From Verticillium longisporum (Eukaryota > Ascomycota > Sordariomycetes > Glomerellales > Plectosphaerellaceae): a DNA stretch of 64,000 bases. Shown here piece by piece: positions 1 through 10,487 of this stretch. The notes under the pieces were generated by a model. The model made no database searches. It was given only the letters and a program-made list of their open reading frames with translations, and was not told the DNA's origin. The DNA is taken from positions 1 to 64,000 of the forward strand of contig JAETXT010000001.1 in the NCBI GenBank assembly GCA_019188255.1, in the 5' to 3' direction. Made by a program: the position numbers and the translations under genes. Position 1 is the first letter of the stretch; each line of letters begins with the position of its first letter.

Positions 1-104
1 AACCCTAACCCTAACCCTAACCCTAACCCTAACCCTAACCCTAACCCTAACCCTAACCCTAACCCTAACCCTAACCCTAACCCTAACCCTAACCCTAACC
101 CTAA
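1..104. repeat. Telomeric repeat array
   Basis: Perfect tandem array of AACCCT (CCCTAA), about 17 units, starting at the first base. This is the C-rich strand of the canonical TTAGGG telomere of filamentous ascomycetes, so the window begins at a native chromosome end. The array stops abruptly at 104 and passes into AT-rich DNA. Confidence 0.98.
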
Positions 105-770
105 GTTATATTTCTTAAAATAATAGTTCTAATTCTAGGTTCTTCCTCGATTATAGGTCTTATTATTAACTTTTCTAATATTATTAACCCTAAATTCTAT
201 TATTCGATTAAAGATAAAAGTTATAATCTCTTTAATTTCTTAATAATTTCGCTTATTAGGGTATTCGTATTCTAGTAATTATAGCTCCTAGTTAATACTT
301 TAAGGGTTTCCGGGTCCCCTCCTTTAATAATTACTTTTTCGTATATTTTCCGCTAATCGTCTATAGCCTAAGGAAAACGTTTTAGCTTAAATATCTATTA
401 TATCGAGACCTTTATAAAATTATTCCTAAATATTTATCGCTCCGCTTAAATATAAGCCGTTTTTAGGGATAATATAGGATTCTATTATAAAATCTTATCG
501 AATTCTAGACTAAGTTCCTTTTCTTCTATTATTAATAGGGCCTCTCTAAGGTAGGACTCCTATTTATTAGTAATAAATAGCTAGAATATCTCTAAATATT
601 ACTCTAATGCCTTAATAAGTAAGCGGACTATCGTAACTCCCGAAGAGAATTTTCTAATAAAAATTCTCTTTATTATTTAAAGTACCGATTACTCTCTTAA
701 TAATATAATATATAATAAGTTCGGCTTATTTAAACTAATTACTACTATTTAATATAATTATAGTTATAAG

Positions 771-1053
771 GACCGATAATCTTAGATCTTAAATACTCGA
801 ATAATAATATTATATTAAAATATCCCTCCCTATTAAAGGAGGATATAGGGGTTCTCTATATATATTATAATCCCTAGTTATATAATTAGGATTAGTAAAG
901 GCTAGTTATTATAGTTCCGTAATTATTATACTATAATTAATTAGCGGTAATTATAGGAAGGTAATCCCCGTCGGTAATCACGGTCCCGTGATCACTAACT
1001 TACGGTTATATAATAGGATCCACCTAGTTACCTGTCCACTATACCTATAATAC
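771..1053 (+). repeat. Dispersed repeat, copy 1 (second copy at 49429-49710)
   Basis: Aligns by eye over about 280 bases, same orientation, to 49429-49710. Differences are mostly C/T and G/A transitions. This copy keeps more CpA and TpG (around 995-1040) than its surroundings, so it is less mutated than the internal copy. Probably part of a transposable element; the family cannot be told. Confidence 0.8.
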
Positions 1054-1055
1054 TT

Positions 1056-1368
1056 AATTATTATAAATAGATATCTTCTAAGATATACTTTACTCTTATT
1101 AAGATTAATCTAATTACTTCTCTTAATTAATTATAATCTTCTTCTTAATTAATCCCTCTACTTATTTACCTTCGATCTAAATAAAAATTATATTATTTTA
1201 TAGCTCTTATTAAGGGCTATTAGAATCTTTAATCTATTTCTCGATCTAATATCTCCTTCTCGAGATATAATTACTTTTATCTCTCCTTTCCTCTTATCCT
1301 TTTATCTATTATTATCTCTTTATCCTATAACTAAATAATACTCTTAGTCGTTACCTAATACCTCCTAT
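1056..1368 (+). repeat. Dispersed repeat related to the inverted-repeat arms at 59.1-60.6 kb
   Basis: About 310 bases align to the inner part of the left arm (about 59505-59806), and in reverse to the right arm (about 59929-60230). Shared landmarks are the TAGCTCTTATTAAGGGC core and the TATCTATTATTATCTCTTTA stretch. Differences are chiefly transitions. Confidence 0.8.
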
Positions 1369-1935
1369 AATATCCTTAATACCCTATAATATTATAGTAT
1401 TAATAAGGTAGAATAGAGTAGTTAATCTATAAGAGGTCTTATTACTCTATATTCTATAAGAGTAATAGTATAGTTAACTATATATTTAGTAGGGCTTACT
1501 ATCTATTAAGTTAATATTTAGATAGGCTCCTATATAGATTAGAGCGAAAGGTTTCCTACTTAGTAAGTCTAGAATAATTACTCTTAAGAAGTTAATATAA
1601 TCTCTAGGATAACTTTAACTAAGGCCCTATACTAGCAACTAATAATAGGATGCTATATTATCTATCTCTAAATTCATTAAACTAAGTATTAAAGAGTATA
1701 TATAGTAAATAATTATCTACGATGTTCTTATTATAGGGCTATTCTATTTTTATCAATTACCAGGGGCTGAAACCAGACACGCTGGCCCACATCCCGTGTT
1801 GGCTCACCCTGAACTCACCACCGGCTGAGGTAAAAGCAGCGACTACTCAGGATCGTGGGCGAGACAGGAAACAGTGCAAGTCGATATTCGCATTATATAA
1901 TGGACTGTTGTACCAATAATCAGATGGAGCCCACA

Positions 1936-2400
1936 TTACCCTATTATTGAACTTCCCACCAACTTCTTGCCGTTCTCAATAACAAGCCAATCGTATCCAA
2001 TAGTCATCTATAGGTTTTCGACATCGATGAAAGCAAGCTCGTCTGGCCGGATCTTCTATAAAGCCTCAGGGTCCCGAAAAGCGCCGTCGAATGTCTTGAA
2101 ATCCTTGACATATGCATCGCTCATGCCGTCGTATTCCAGCATTGGGCGGCTAGCAGCCTTCGCCATGAACTCGCCGAGCGCCTTGGCTTCGTTGGTGGTG
2201 TGATACTTTGGTGCCGGTCAGGGGGTTGCTTGTCAGGATTGGATTTGAGACATACTTGTCGATACTCAACAACACCATGTCGCAGTATAAAGTCTGTACA
2301 AAGAGGGGCGTGCACCTCCATCCAGTGTTTATAGAAAGCATCTTTAGATAAGCCCTTCTTACGGGATATTAGGGTTGTTATGCGACAGGAGCACAGGAAG
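1936..2400 (-). pseudogene. EthD-domain protein pseudogene
   Basis: The minus strand shows the EthD family layout in pieces: an N-terminal beta strand ending SRKKGLSKDAFYKHW, then MEVHAPLC, RHGVVEYRQV, TTNEAKALGEF, KDFKTFDGAFRDPEA, IRPDELAFIDVEN and MTIGYDW. These sit in at least two frames and are broken by two TAG stops, one before KIRPDE and one before MTIGYD. EthD proteins are small dimeric alpha-beta-barrel proteins, often oxidative or polyketide-pathway accessory enzymes in fungi. The gene lies just inside the subtelomeric RIP block. Both stops could be CAG turned into TAG, a RIP-type CpA to TpA change, so mutation may have leaked from the repeats. No start codon is preserved in frame. 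Confidence 0.75.
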
Positions 2401-2952
2401 TTGACGAGAAATCATCATGCAGTCGCGTCGGGTTGGCTCAGGCCGCCCTTATGTATTGGCACTGAATCACCGTCTTTGCGCTGAGGACCTACCTACCTAG
2501 GTAGGCACCTAGACAAGCTGGCAGGTAGGGTGGAAATGCTAACCCGTCCAACCCCATGGGCACCTTGAGGACGAAGATGCGAACACACCCTGCGCATGAC
2601 TTCGCGCTGCAGAATCCTGAATCATTAGCTTCGTCTGAATTGCCTGGTTGTCGGGACCCTAGACGACCATGCGGGGAACGACGGCTCGGTCTTGAATACC
2701 GCAATTGCCCTGTGTATCGCTACCCTGGGACAGCGCTGCACCGGTACTGACATGCGGAGGCCTTATTGCAATCGCTTGCCCCTTGGAAGACAGGGACATT
2801 ACACGTCGCCAAACACGTCGAGCGCAAGCTGGGGCACGTGTGTAGAGTGGTAACAGGTAAAATCACATCATTAGGCTTGCTAAACAATCTGGTCGAGTTA
2901 AATCTTCATGCCCACACGCTGCTGAACACATGACCCGGCATATTGACGAGGA
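2401..2952. other. Intergenic region with a TACCTACC-type short repeat
   Basis: No convincing gene. It contains the partly palindromic cluster ACCTACCTACCTAGGTAGGC at 2487-2506. The same motif recurs in other intergenic regions of this window. Confidence 0.5.
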
Positions 2953-4134
2953 TCAATCCAGCAGACGAGCCGTTTCCTCGTCAGCCCCGCGTCCCTGCCT
3001 CCTCCACCATCCTCTCGAGCCGTGGCCCTCCTTATCCTGCGTCCTCTCACCGTCACCGAATATGGGCTTCAGAACAGCATCATAGAACATCCATGTCATG
3101 TTCTGTACCACGGCCATTGTGCCGGCGAGCCAGAGCGGAACACGTCCTTGCTTGTCTGCCAGCAACCGGGAGCCAAAAATGACAATGAAGAAAAAGGGCA
3201 GCATGGTAAACAACATAATAAGCCTGCCGACCGATTGCTTCCACGTCGTAATCGTGTACGCTTGCAGGTTGCTCAGGTACCGTTGATAGTCGTCTGGAAG
3301 TTCGTGCTCCCGCGCACCATCGGTGATGAGCTTGAGGTAGCGCGCAGAGGCCTGCGAATACGCGGGGTCGTCCCGGTGAGGCCTGCGGATGAAACGCCAA
3401 TACCACTTATTTCGTGGATCGTCTGGTTTCTTGGGACCATCGCCTGCTGTGGCGTCGCCTTCGTTGCCATCGCCCTCTTCGGGAATGGATGGCGCGAAGA
3501 GCGTATGTGCGAAGAAGGGCTTCGGTAGATCAATGGGCGGCTTCTCAGGTACTGATATGCGAGGCGGCAGCGCGAAGCACGGGATGAGAATATCGGCATA
3601 GCTGGAACCGCCGCCTTCGGTCGCAAGAATGGTGCCGTAGTCTTCGGGTGTGACTTCGTATACGACGCCCACTAAACCCTTGGTCCAACGCGCATCTTGT
3701 GATGGTACAACCGCGACCCCGTTCTCTTCATGTTGATCGCTTCCCTCGGCTGCGGTGAGCCAGGGCGGGTTGATGGGTGGTACCTTGGGCGGGTTTGTCG
3801 GATCCGGTAGTTTGGGAACCTTGCGAAGGGCGGTGTTGGCGAAGCAAGGTTCGAGGTATGGAACGCCGGGGAGGTCGAACACAAGATCAAGGGTCGGGGC
3901 CGATACATTAATCTGAGATATGGGCCTGATGCCGCGGACACCAAGAAAGGTTTCGGCACAGAGATTGGAGCCATAGGCGAGGTAGAGGACCGAGGTTGCT
4001 GTCGACGGCGGGGCATGTAACCGAGCCTCTGGCGTTCGGGGGATCGATGAGATGGGCGGGTATGCCTTGTGCGGCCTGGCCATTACGTCGCGGCATTTGC
4101 GGAGGAGCTTGCATGGTTCCTGGACTGACGCCAT
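2953..4134 (-). CDS. Gamma-glutamylcyclotransferase-like protein (GliK type) with C-terminal membrane anchor
   Basis: Single-exon gene of 393 aa. The start MASVQEPCK is chosen because the 34 residues upstream look like untranslated sequence. The glycine-rich motif YLAYGSNL near residue 60 is the substrate loop of the gamma-glutamylcyclotransferase fold, followed by VRGIRPIS and a later GLVGVVYEV strand. This arrangement occurs in fungal proteins named after GliK of gliotoxin synthesis, where the enzyme trims gamma-glutamyl groups from glutathione adducts. Toward the C terminus there are two hydrophobic segments (LIMLFTMLPFFFIVIFG and VPLWLAGTMAVV), so the protein is probably tethered to a membrane. 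There is no thiol-dioxopiperazine cluster around it, so a general glutathione or metabolite role is more likely than gliotoxin chemistry. Family assignment is firm; substrate is inference. Confidence 0.85.
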   Translation of the reverse strand: MASVQEPCKLLRKCRDVMARPHKAYPPISSIPRTPEARLHAPPSTATSVLYLAYGSNLCAETFLGVRGIRPISQINVSAPTLDLVFDLPGVPYLEPCFANTALRKVPKLPDPTNPPKVPPINPPWLTAAEGSDQHEENGVAVVPSQDARWTKGLVGVVYEVTPEDYGTILATEGGGSSYADILIPCFALPPRISVPEKPPIDLPKPFFAHTLFAPSIPEEGDGNEGDATAGDGPKKPDDPRNKWYWRFIRRPHRDDPAYSQASARYLKLITDGAREHELPDDYQRYLSNLQAYTITTWKQSVGRLIMLFTMLPFFFIVIFGSRLLADKQGRVPLWLAGTMAVVQNMTWMFYDAVLKPIFGDGERTQDKEGHGSRGWWRRQGRGADEETARLLD

Positions 4135-5193
4135 TTTGAGTTCGTTGATGCAATGCGACTCTCCCTTGCTGGTTGGACCATCGGTGGGGTGGCAATAACA
4201 ACTCGACCTGCCAATAACTTGCTGCTGGGAAATCACCCTCGAAGCTCGTGTAGCGCTCTACTGATGATGGAGTGGACAGAAAGTCGACATGCGAGCCTTG
4301 AATTTTGGATAACCCAAGTGTTGACCAACGGCAGACGACAGGCTCGAGCCTGATGACGAGGACATGCTAGTGGCGTGGCTGAGACGGATAATTGTCACTG
4401 GCTGATAAATCGGGATATGTACGCCGGGGTTCCATCTACTGTGGAACATCTCGGTGAGCACCGGTGTAGGCGCGTCAAAGCGTGCTCCCAAAGAGAGCCC
4501 TTCACTAATTACCTAAGGTAGGTACCTACCTTACCTACCTACCTTACCTACCTTACCTCACCATCACTGAGCCCGTCATCTAGATTGACACCGCGCGGTG
4601 GTGTATGTTTTCCTATGAAGCGACCATAGCCGCATCGCTAGCTCAGCTGTGAATACCGACAATCATGTGCCCTCCGATGAACACGACGGTGCAATGGGCA
4701 TGCCATGGCGACCTCAACCTGCCATCGATTACCTTGATATGCTAGTGTTGAGGCTCTCAACTCGAGAGTCTCAAATGACTGATGCACGAGCATCATCATC
4801 CGGCCGACGTCTCTCTCGCCTGATTCAGGTTGAGGATCTCAGCTGTCTGCTGTAAGCTTTGTCCATGAATCCGCACAATTGTCCCCTGCAGGTGCGTCCG
4901 TCAGTGCTTCCTTCCTCGCGAGTGCGTGTCCCGCTGTACCTGCCATTAAGCCCCAGAATGGGAGCAATCGCAAGGGCGGGCTCTATGGGATGCAGGTTCT
5001 TTCTTGCCATGCTTTCTTGTCATGATCTATCGACCGATCCTTCCATTCCAAGTCCGGGCCATCCCAGCTGAAGCTTCAAGCGACCTCGATCGGGCATGAA
5101 CGAGGGCGAGAAGGCTGTTACCGAAGCCCTGAATATTCTTGATCACACAGTGTCGAAGCCATTCATCTCTCATTACAGCCCCCTTTTGCCAAA
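4135..5193. other. Intergenic region with a TACCTACC cluster
   Basis: Divergent intergenic region between the cyclotransferase and the large gene at 5194. It holds a dense run of TACCTACC/TTACC units at about 4511-4559. I see no credible coding sequence. Confidence 0.5.
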
Positions 5194-8100
5194 ATGGCCA
5201 GAGCAAGATCCTCTGGCAAGTACACCGTCAGATCTAGAGGCAGGAAAGTCTCTTCCAAGCCCACAAGCCAGTTACAGATATTTCATGGATCTATCGATGA
5301 TCGAGATCAACTCGCAGACGAAGATGATGCCCCTTTGCCAGCTTTAAACAACAGCTGCTCAAATAACAGGACTTTGGGCGACGACTGGACCGCACCGGGT
5401 TCCATTTTGAACCCGTCGTCGGAGCGAAGTGGACATTCGAGCGAAAATAAATCGACCCTCCCAGTGGGACACAGCACTCTGGGCCAGGGCTGGAACGACG
5501 CTGCGGGTGAATTTGGTGAGACCCCTGAAAACGAACAATCTGAAGCTGTCAATGTCAAACAGGGAAACGGCAAGAGTTCGTCTCCATTCACTCTCAAGGA
5601 GCCACAGCGTATCCGGCCCCCAAGGAAGTCTGGGATGATCGCCCTAGATCAATCACAGAACACCATGGCGATGGATTTTGACGACACTGCGCAGTCGGAA
5701 GACGCTTCCTTCCTCCATGATGCAGAAGATGCGCTTGACGATATCTTCGTGCCGTCCTCGAGCCTGGAAACGAATAAGAACTCGCAGAAGAAGGAGCAGA
5801 AATCAAAGAGTCAGCACGGGTTGAAGAAGAGATCTAATGGACGTCACCAGATCGGTCAAGGAAAGCCTGCCGTTGTTGCCCCAAAACCGAAGAAGGCACC
5901 GATGTCTAAAAAATCCGAAGTTACTGATGCCGGCACTGATGCCGGCACCGATACCCAAGGACAGGCCGCTCGCGCAGGAAATACAAACCAACCGGCGCAA
6001 GTGAAAGCCCCTCTGCACTTAAACCAACCCCAGAACCCAGGAGTGCCTCCCGAGTATCGTCATCATGCGATCAAGAAGGCAAAGGAGATGACCGACCCTT
6101 CCGTTCAGCGCAAGAGACCCAGGCAGATAGCCAAGACTCCATTCCGGGACTCGGCCAAAAACAACGATGTCCCGAGTATCAAAAATCATCGCGATCTACC
6201 TGAAAACGGTCTGCTTTCCCTTGAGGACGAAACACAGATCGTGGGTTCGCACAATGATCTAATGGGCCAGGTCGATACGGATCTCACGACCCCATTACTG
6301 CTACAAACCACTGCTTCAGATTGTATACCTGGACCGGCGCAAAGAGGGAGCCAACACAATTGTAACGTCTTATCTAGCCCTGATTCGAATGAGACCGATC
6401 ACATGCTGAAGCTGGGGACTCTCGACCCTTCAACGATAATGACGACGTTCTCCAGCTCACCTGCTTGCCAAACATCGCAACGTAGACTGCCAAGCGACTT
6501 TTCGGTGTTGGACGCCTTCAACGACAATGACTTTCGGGAAATGACGGGCAAATCGAAACGCGTTGTTACATCAAAAATAAATTGTCAAGTCACTCGCAAC
6601 GACGCAGAACTGAGCCCAATGAGACTTGGAGCCGGCACAGCAGCGACGAAGCCTGCCGACCGGAGCCATGACCATGACGCGAAGCGCGTTCCGAACCCTG
6701 TCCAACCAGACCTTGAGTCCACCAAACTACCGAGAAAACATCTCAAAAAATACACTGCTGCCGCTGCTGCCACACCCCACGACGGGACAATCTCCATCTC
6801 GTCAGATGAGAGCTCCGCCACGAGTGCCATGAACTCTGCCGAGGTTGTCGCTCCGAACCCCAAAGTTCTCACGGGCTCAGGTCAAAGATCACCAAACAAG
6901 CGTGCTGCCATTGCCATTGCCTCCATGGGCGGCCAAAACAAACGCATGAAACGGAACCAGGATTCGATCCCAACGCCTGGCATGGTAGATGATTCTGGAG
7001 CGACAAACATCAAGGTTTTGGCCGAGGACGGAGACCACTCGCCAGTCGGCGCAGCTTTTATCAAGCAGACGACCGAAATTGGGACTGGGCACGATGTCAC
7101 TGACAACAGGAAATCCGAAGGATTTACACAAGAGCCTCTACTCACCCGAGATGAACGCGTTATGGGCTTTCCTCAGGAATCGACAGTGGCATCCGTTTCT
7201 GCTAGCGACATTGGCCACATGACCTTAGATACCTATCATCACGAAAGGGACTTACAACGAATGGATGACGCAACCCGAATTAAAACATCAAGCAGACAGG
7301 TGCCTGAGCAGCTTGCGTCTGCTGGCGGGTGCGGCGCACCTTTGCGTAGGCTGTCTCGTACCAGGTCCATGGTCGACGAGCGTGGCAGTCCGAAACCCGA
7401 AGAGTTTATGACCTGCGCGAACCAAAAAGCACCCAACCTCAACGATCGGAGAAGGAAGGGTCAGCCTGCCGAAAAGCCTCCAGCATGGAAGAAGCCCTTG
7501 AGAAAGATACAACCGGAGTTCGGTGCGATTCAACAGGAGACCACTGGTATACAGCCAGCCTCGGGCGCAGACTATGAACATTTCTTGGATGCGACTGGCT
7601 GTACCCACCCAGCCGAGTCTATGCCGGAAGTGGAACGACACAACAAACCTGTCGCGCGGACAGATGCTAAACCAATAGACAAGCTGACTTGTTTCCAAAA
7701 ACCAGCAACTCTGACTGCTCTGGCATATAACTCGAACGCCGTGTACAAAAAAAGCCTTGCGCAACCAGGTACATCAGCGGATTGGCATGCCCTATCTAAC
7801 AAGCACACTGGGCGACCAGCCGGAATATCCGCTTTCCTTCGCGGTGATGCCCATCGAGAGAATCTGAAACCTTTGAAGTCTTTGCACATCCCAGGCCAGC
7901 TCCAGGGCGTATCTGTGAGCGCACCCCATTTACATGGTCACTTTGAAGGATATCATGATGGTAATGACGGTATTTTGAGAAACGATGGAACTATGAACCG
8001 GGACATACCTACACGAGGTCACGCTGCATTCCAATCTGATGACCGATTCCCTGCAGCGGTGCACGGGATCATTGAAGTATGTTCCGTTCCATAATACATT

Positions 8101-8451
8101 TGCAGCATACGCTGACCACTACAGACTCTCTTGGACAAACTGGGGGCTAAAAGGCCAGGCGTCGCCCATGTAGCAGAATTATACTGGTATAATGGGGAGA
8201 AGGCAGCTGAGAATTTGGAGCAACTCCACGCAAGAGAGCGACAACATCTGAGGCTGTCATTTCATAATCGCCGATTAACTTTCGTCCAGAGATGCCGCAA
8301 GATGGATACCTTGATCCACGACCTCGTACAAAAGGGTCAGAAGGACGCAGCTAAATCTGCCCACCACAGCAGCAAATTAGAGGCTGAACGAACGCTTGAC
8401 GCCCTGCAGCGGCTCAAAGTAAGCCTTGGAGACACCTCGGAAGTGGTGTGA
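5194..8451 (+). CDS. Large disordered protein of unknown function, two exons
   Basis: Two exons (5194-8076 and 8125-8451). The 48-nt intron starts GTATGT, ends CTACAG, and joins HGIIE to TLLDKLG in frame. The product is 1069 aa. Most of it is low complexity, rich in Ser, Pro, Lys and Asp, with many basic patches (for example KKRSNGRHQ and NKRMKRNQD) that suggest a nuclear protein. A small direct repeat (TDAGTDAGTD) sits near residue 250. Only the last 110 residues look folded: they are helical and charged (VAELYWYNGEKAAENLEQ, then RCRKMDTLIHDLVQ and KLEAERTLDALQRLKV), like a coiled coil or interaction module. I do not recognise the family. The spliced C terminus is more confident than the function. 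Confidence 0.75.
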
Positions 8452-8956
8452 CGGTCTAGTCGGACTGGCTTTAGCAGCCCCTGGCTACCTTGGGCTCAGG
8501 AAGACTTTTGACAAAGTATTGTTGCTCAGGAAGGGAGCTCATCTTATCACGTGGTCGTACCCAATAACCTTAAGCAGATAAGTCGCAGCTTGTACTCATC
8601 TCCTGTTGTCCTCTTGTAGTGAAGGTAGCCAGTTCAGTCTCCTCCTGTCCGTGGAGCCAAGATCGAAGGCTCGGTCTGACCACAACAGAGCAAACGGGAT
8701 GTTGAACCCACCCCAGGCTTGAGATTCTTGTCGGTGCCTTTGCGCTGATACAACAATCATCAGTGCAACCATCACAATGACACGTTTGGCAAGCATACTC
8801 CGCCTATATGTAAGGACTTGGTCTCGTAGATGACAGAGTGGACCTTCTGGGCTAGGGCTCGACTTCCTCGTCTCGCCCCACGGCTGCGTCAATTATAACC
8901 CCCCCACGAGGACCGTACCAGCACCAGAAACTCGAGGCCTGTCCTTGGATATCACA
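8452..8956. other. Intergenic region upstream of tRNA-Gly
   Basis: No gene that I can support. A 98-codon minus-strand frame here has one hydrophobic stretch but no other sign of being real. Confidence 0.4.
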
Positions 8957-9027
8957 GCGTGAATGGTTTAGTGGTAAAATTCTCCGTTGCCATCGGGGAG
9001 CCCTGGGTTCGATTCCCAGTTCACGCA
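8957..9027 (+). tRNA. tRNA-Gly (anticodon GCC)
   Basis: A 71-nt cloverleaf without intron. The acceptor stem GCGTGAA (8957-8963) pairs with TTCACGC (9020-9026), with discriminator A at 9027. The D arm is GGTTTAGTGG-like. The anticodon stem CTCCG/CGGGG encloses the loop TTGCCAT, giving anticodon GCC at 8989-8991. The T arm carries the B box GGTTCGATTCC. It decodes GGC and GGT glycine codons. Confidence 0.97.
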
Positions 9028-9215
9028 GCGTGTCGGCTGGCAAGTGTCCTCAGCTTGTCGACCAAACCTTTTGCGCTGCCTGGAAAGGCCTGATTTGGAA
9101 GCGCGGGCTTTGTGTTGTGTCAGTAGAACTGAAATTTTAGAGGCCACGGTCGAGTGCGAGGAGACGAGCTTCATAAGATACCAAGCGCGGACGAGAAACA
9201 AGCCCAGAACTTCAG

Positions 9216-9569
9216 ATGGCCGGCGACAGCCACCCGTTTCTGAGTATTGTGGAGGATGTCGTGGCCTCAAACAATATGCTGCGAGGGGACGCAGCCCCAC
9301 GAGGAAGTTCCAATACTGGCGGTTGAGTCATTCACGGCGGCACTGCAACCGTCAGCTTCACGACGTATCAAATCACAGCTTGGAGAGGAGCTGGAGGCCT
9401 CGTCCTTGGCCGGCCTTGATAGGCAATCGATGCCCAATTCTTGGGCGGAGATGACGAGCCATATTTCATGGACTGTAAAGCATCGCGACATGACCAGGGA
9501 AGGAAGTTGTACAAGTGGTGCAAAACCTCACATGCGGATTCAAAGGTAAAGTGGAGAACCTGTGACTGA
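9216..9569 (+). pseudogene. Possible decayed small protein gene
   Basis: Three successive stretches look protein-like but lie in different frames: AGDSHPFLSIVEDVVASNN from the ATG at 9216, then VESFTAALQPSASRRIKSQL around 9326, then GGDDEPYFMDCKASRHDQGR running to a TGA at 9567-9569. No splice signals reconcile the frames. This is either a frameshifted gene or chance. I do not recognise the protein. Confidence 0.2.
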
Positions 9570-10487
9570 AGCAAAGTTACCCCAGTATGATTGGCTGCCA
9601 TCGTTACTTCGATGCACGATACATCAGCCACATCAGCCAGCATTCAACGGCATCACGACGACCACCCGATGTGACGTAGGCTACCTGGAATCCAGGTTGG
9701 CAGTCACCCCGGATTTTGACGACTTTCCCAAACCCAGGATTCAGTGCCTGCATTGCATTTCTCTACCCTATTATATACTCTTCATATCACACACTGCAGC
9801 ACTTTTAGATTTCCAGTAACCTGCGCAACTGCCCAACATGCTTGAGAGCCAAGGTCGACCGACCACCCCAAGGTGTGTACTGAGTCTCTTATCAGTTCTA
9901 TCAGCCCCCTCCACATTCTGCCCCTCAGTATCCCATCCGTGCAACTGTCTGCGCGGTCAAGCCACGACGACATCAGACCGCTCAGCCTCATTGGGCTACC
10001 CGGACCGGCTGCCTCCACTTCGTAGCCTGTCGCTGGAGTCAGATCCCAACCTTTGAACCCCAGTCCAAACGGGCAGGGCTGGTCTGTTCACAGGTTCTCC
10101 AGTTCTTCCACCCCGCTGGACATTATCTTTTGCATTGACTTTTGGCCCGCCGACTTGTTGATTGCCATTGTTCCAACCGCTCGGCTCGGCCTTGTCAGTT
10201 GCTGTTCTGTTATTTACTTGCACATATTTACCGTTCCTCCCCACTGGATACACCCTCTTGTCTTTGTTGATCCCCGAGCGCTCCGAACCCCTCTTGGATC
10301 GACGATCATCTCTAACGCCTGACCACGTCGTGCCAGCGGCAGCCGTCTCCGCGACTTTGCCGACCTCGCCTTTCGTCCCTCACGTCGCAGCCACAGCCGC
10401 AGCCGACACTCGAGCACTTCGAGCGGCGAATCTATCACAGCAGCGCCTGTCCACTCGAGCCCGCCAAAGCCCGAGTCGCGCCTCGCC
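9570..10487. other. Intergenic and 5' region of DEN1
   Basis: C/T-rich sequence typical of a fungal promoter and leader lies upstream of 10488. No coding signal that I can support. Confidence 0.4.

Larger units (their letters stand above)
105..1755. repeat. RIP-degraded subtelomeric repeat block
   Basis: Extremely AT-rich sequence with no usable reading frame. From 105 to 900 I find a single CpA/TpG dinucleotide (the TG near 608), while TpA, CpC and CpG remain. That is the signature of repeat-induced point mutation (CpA to TpA). Two internal segments recur elsewhere in the window (771-1053 and 1056-1368). Normal base composition resumes at about 1755. Confidence 0.9.

Noticed and set aside
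8987..9454. A 155-codon frame starting inside the tRNA
   Set aside because: It overlaps the tRNA-Gly gene and has no protein-like pattern.
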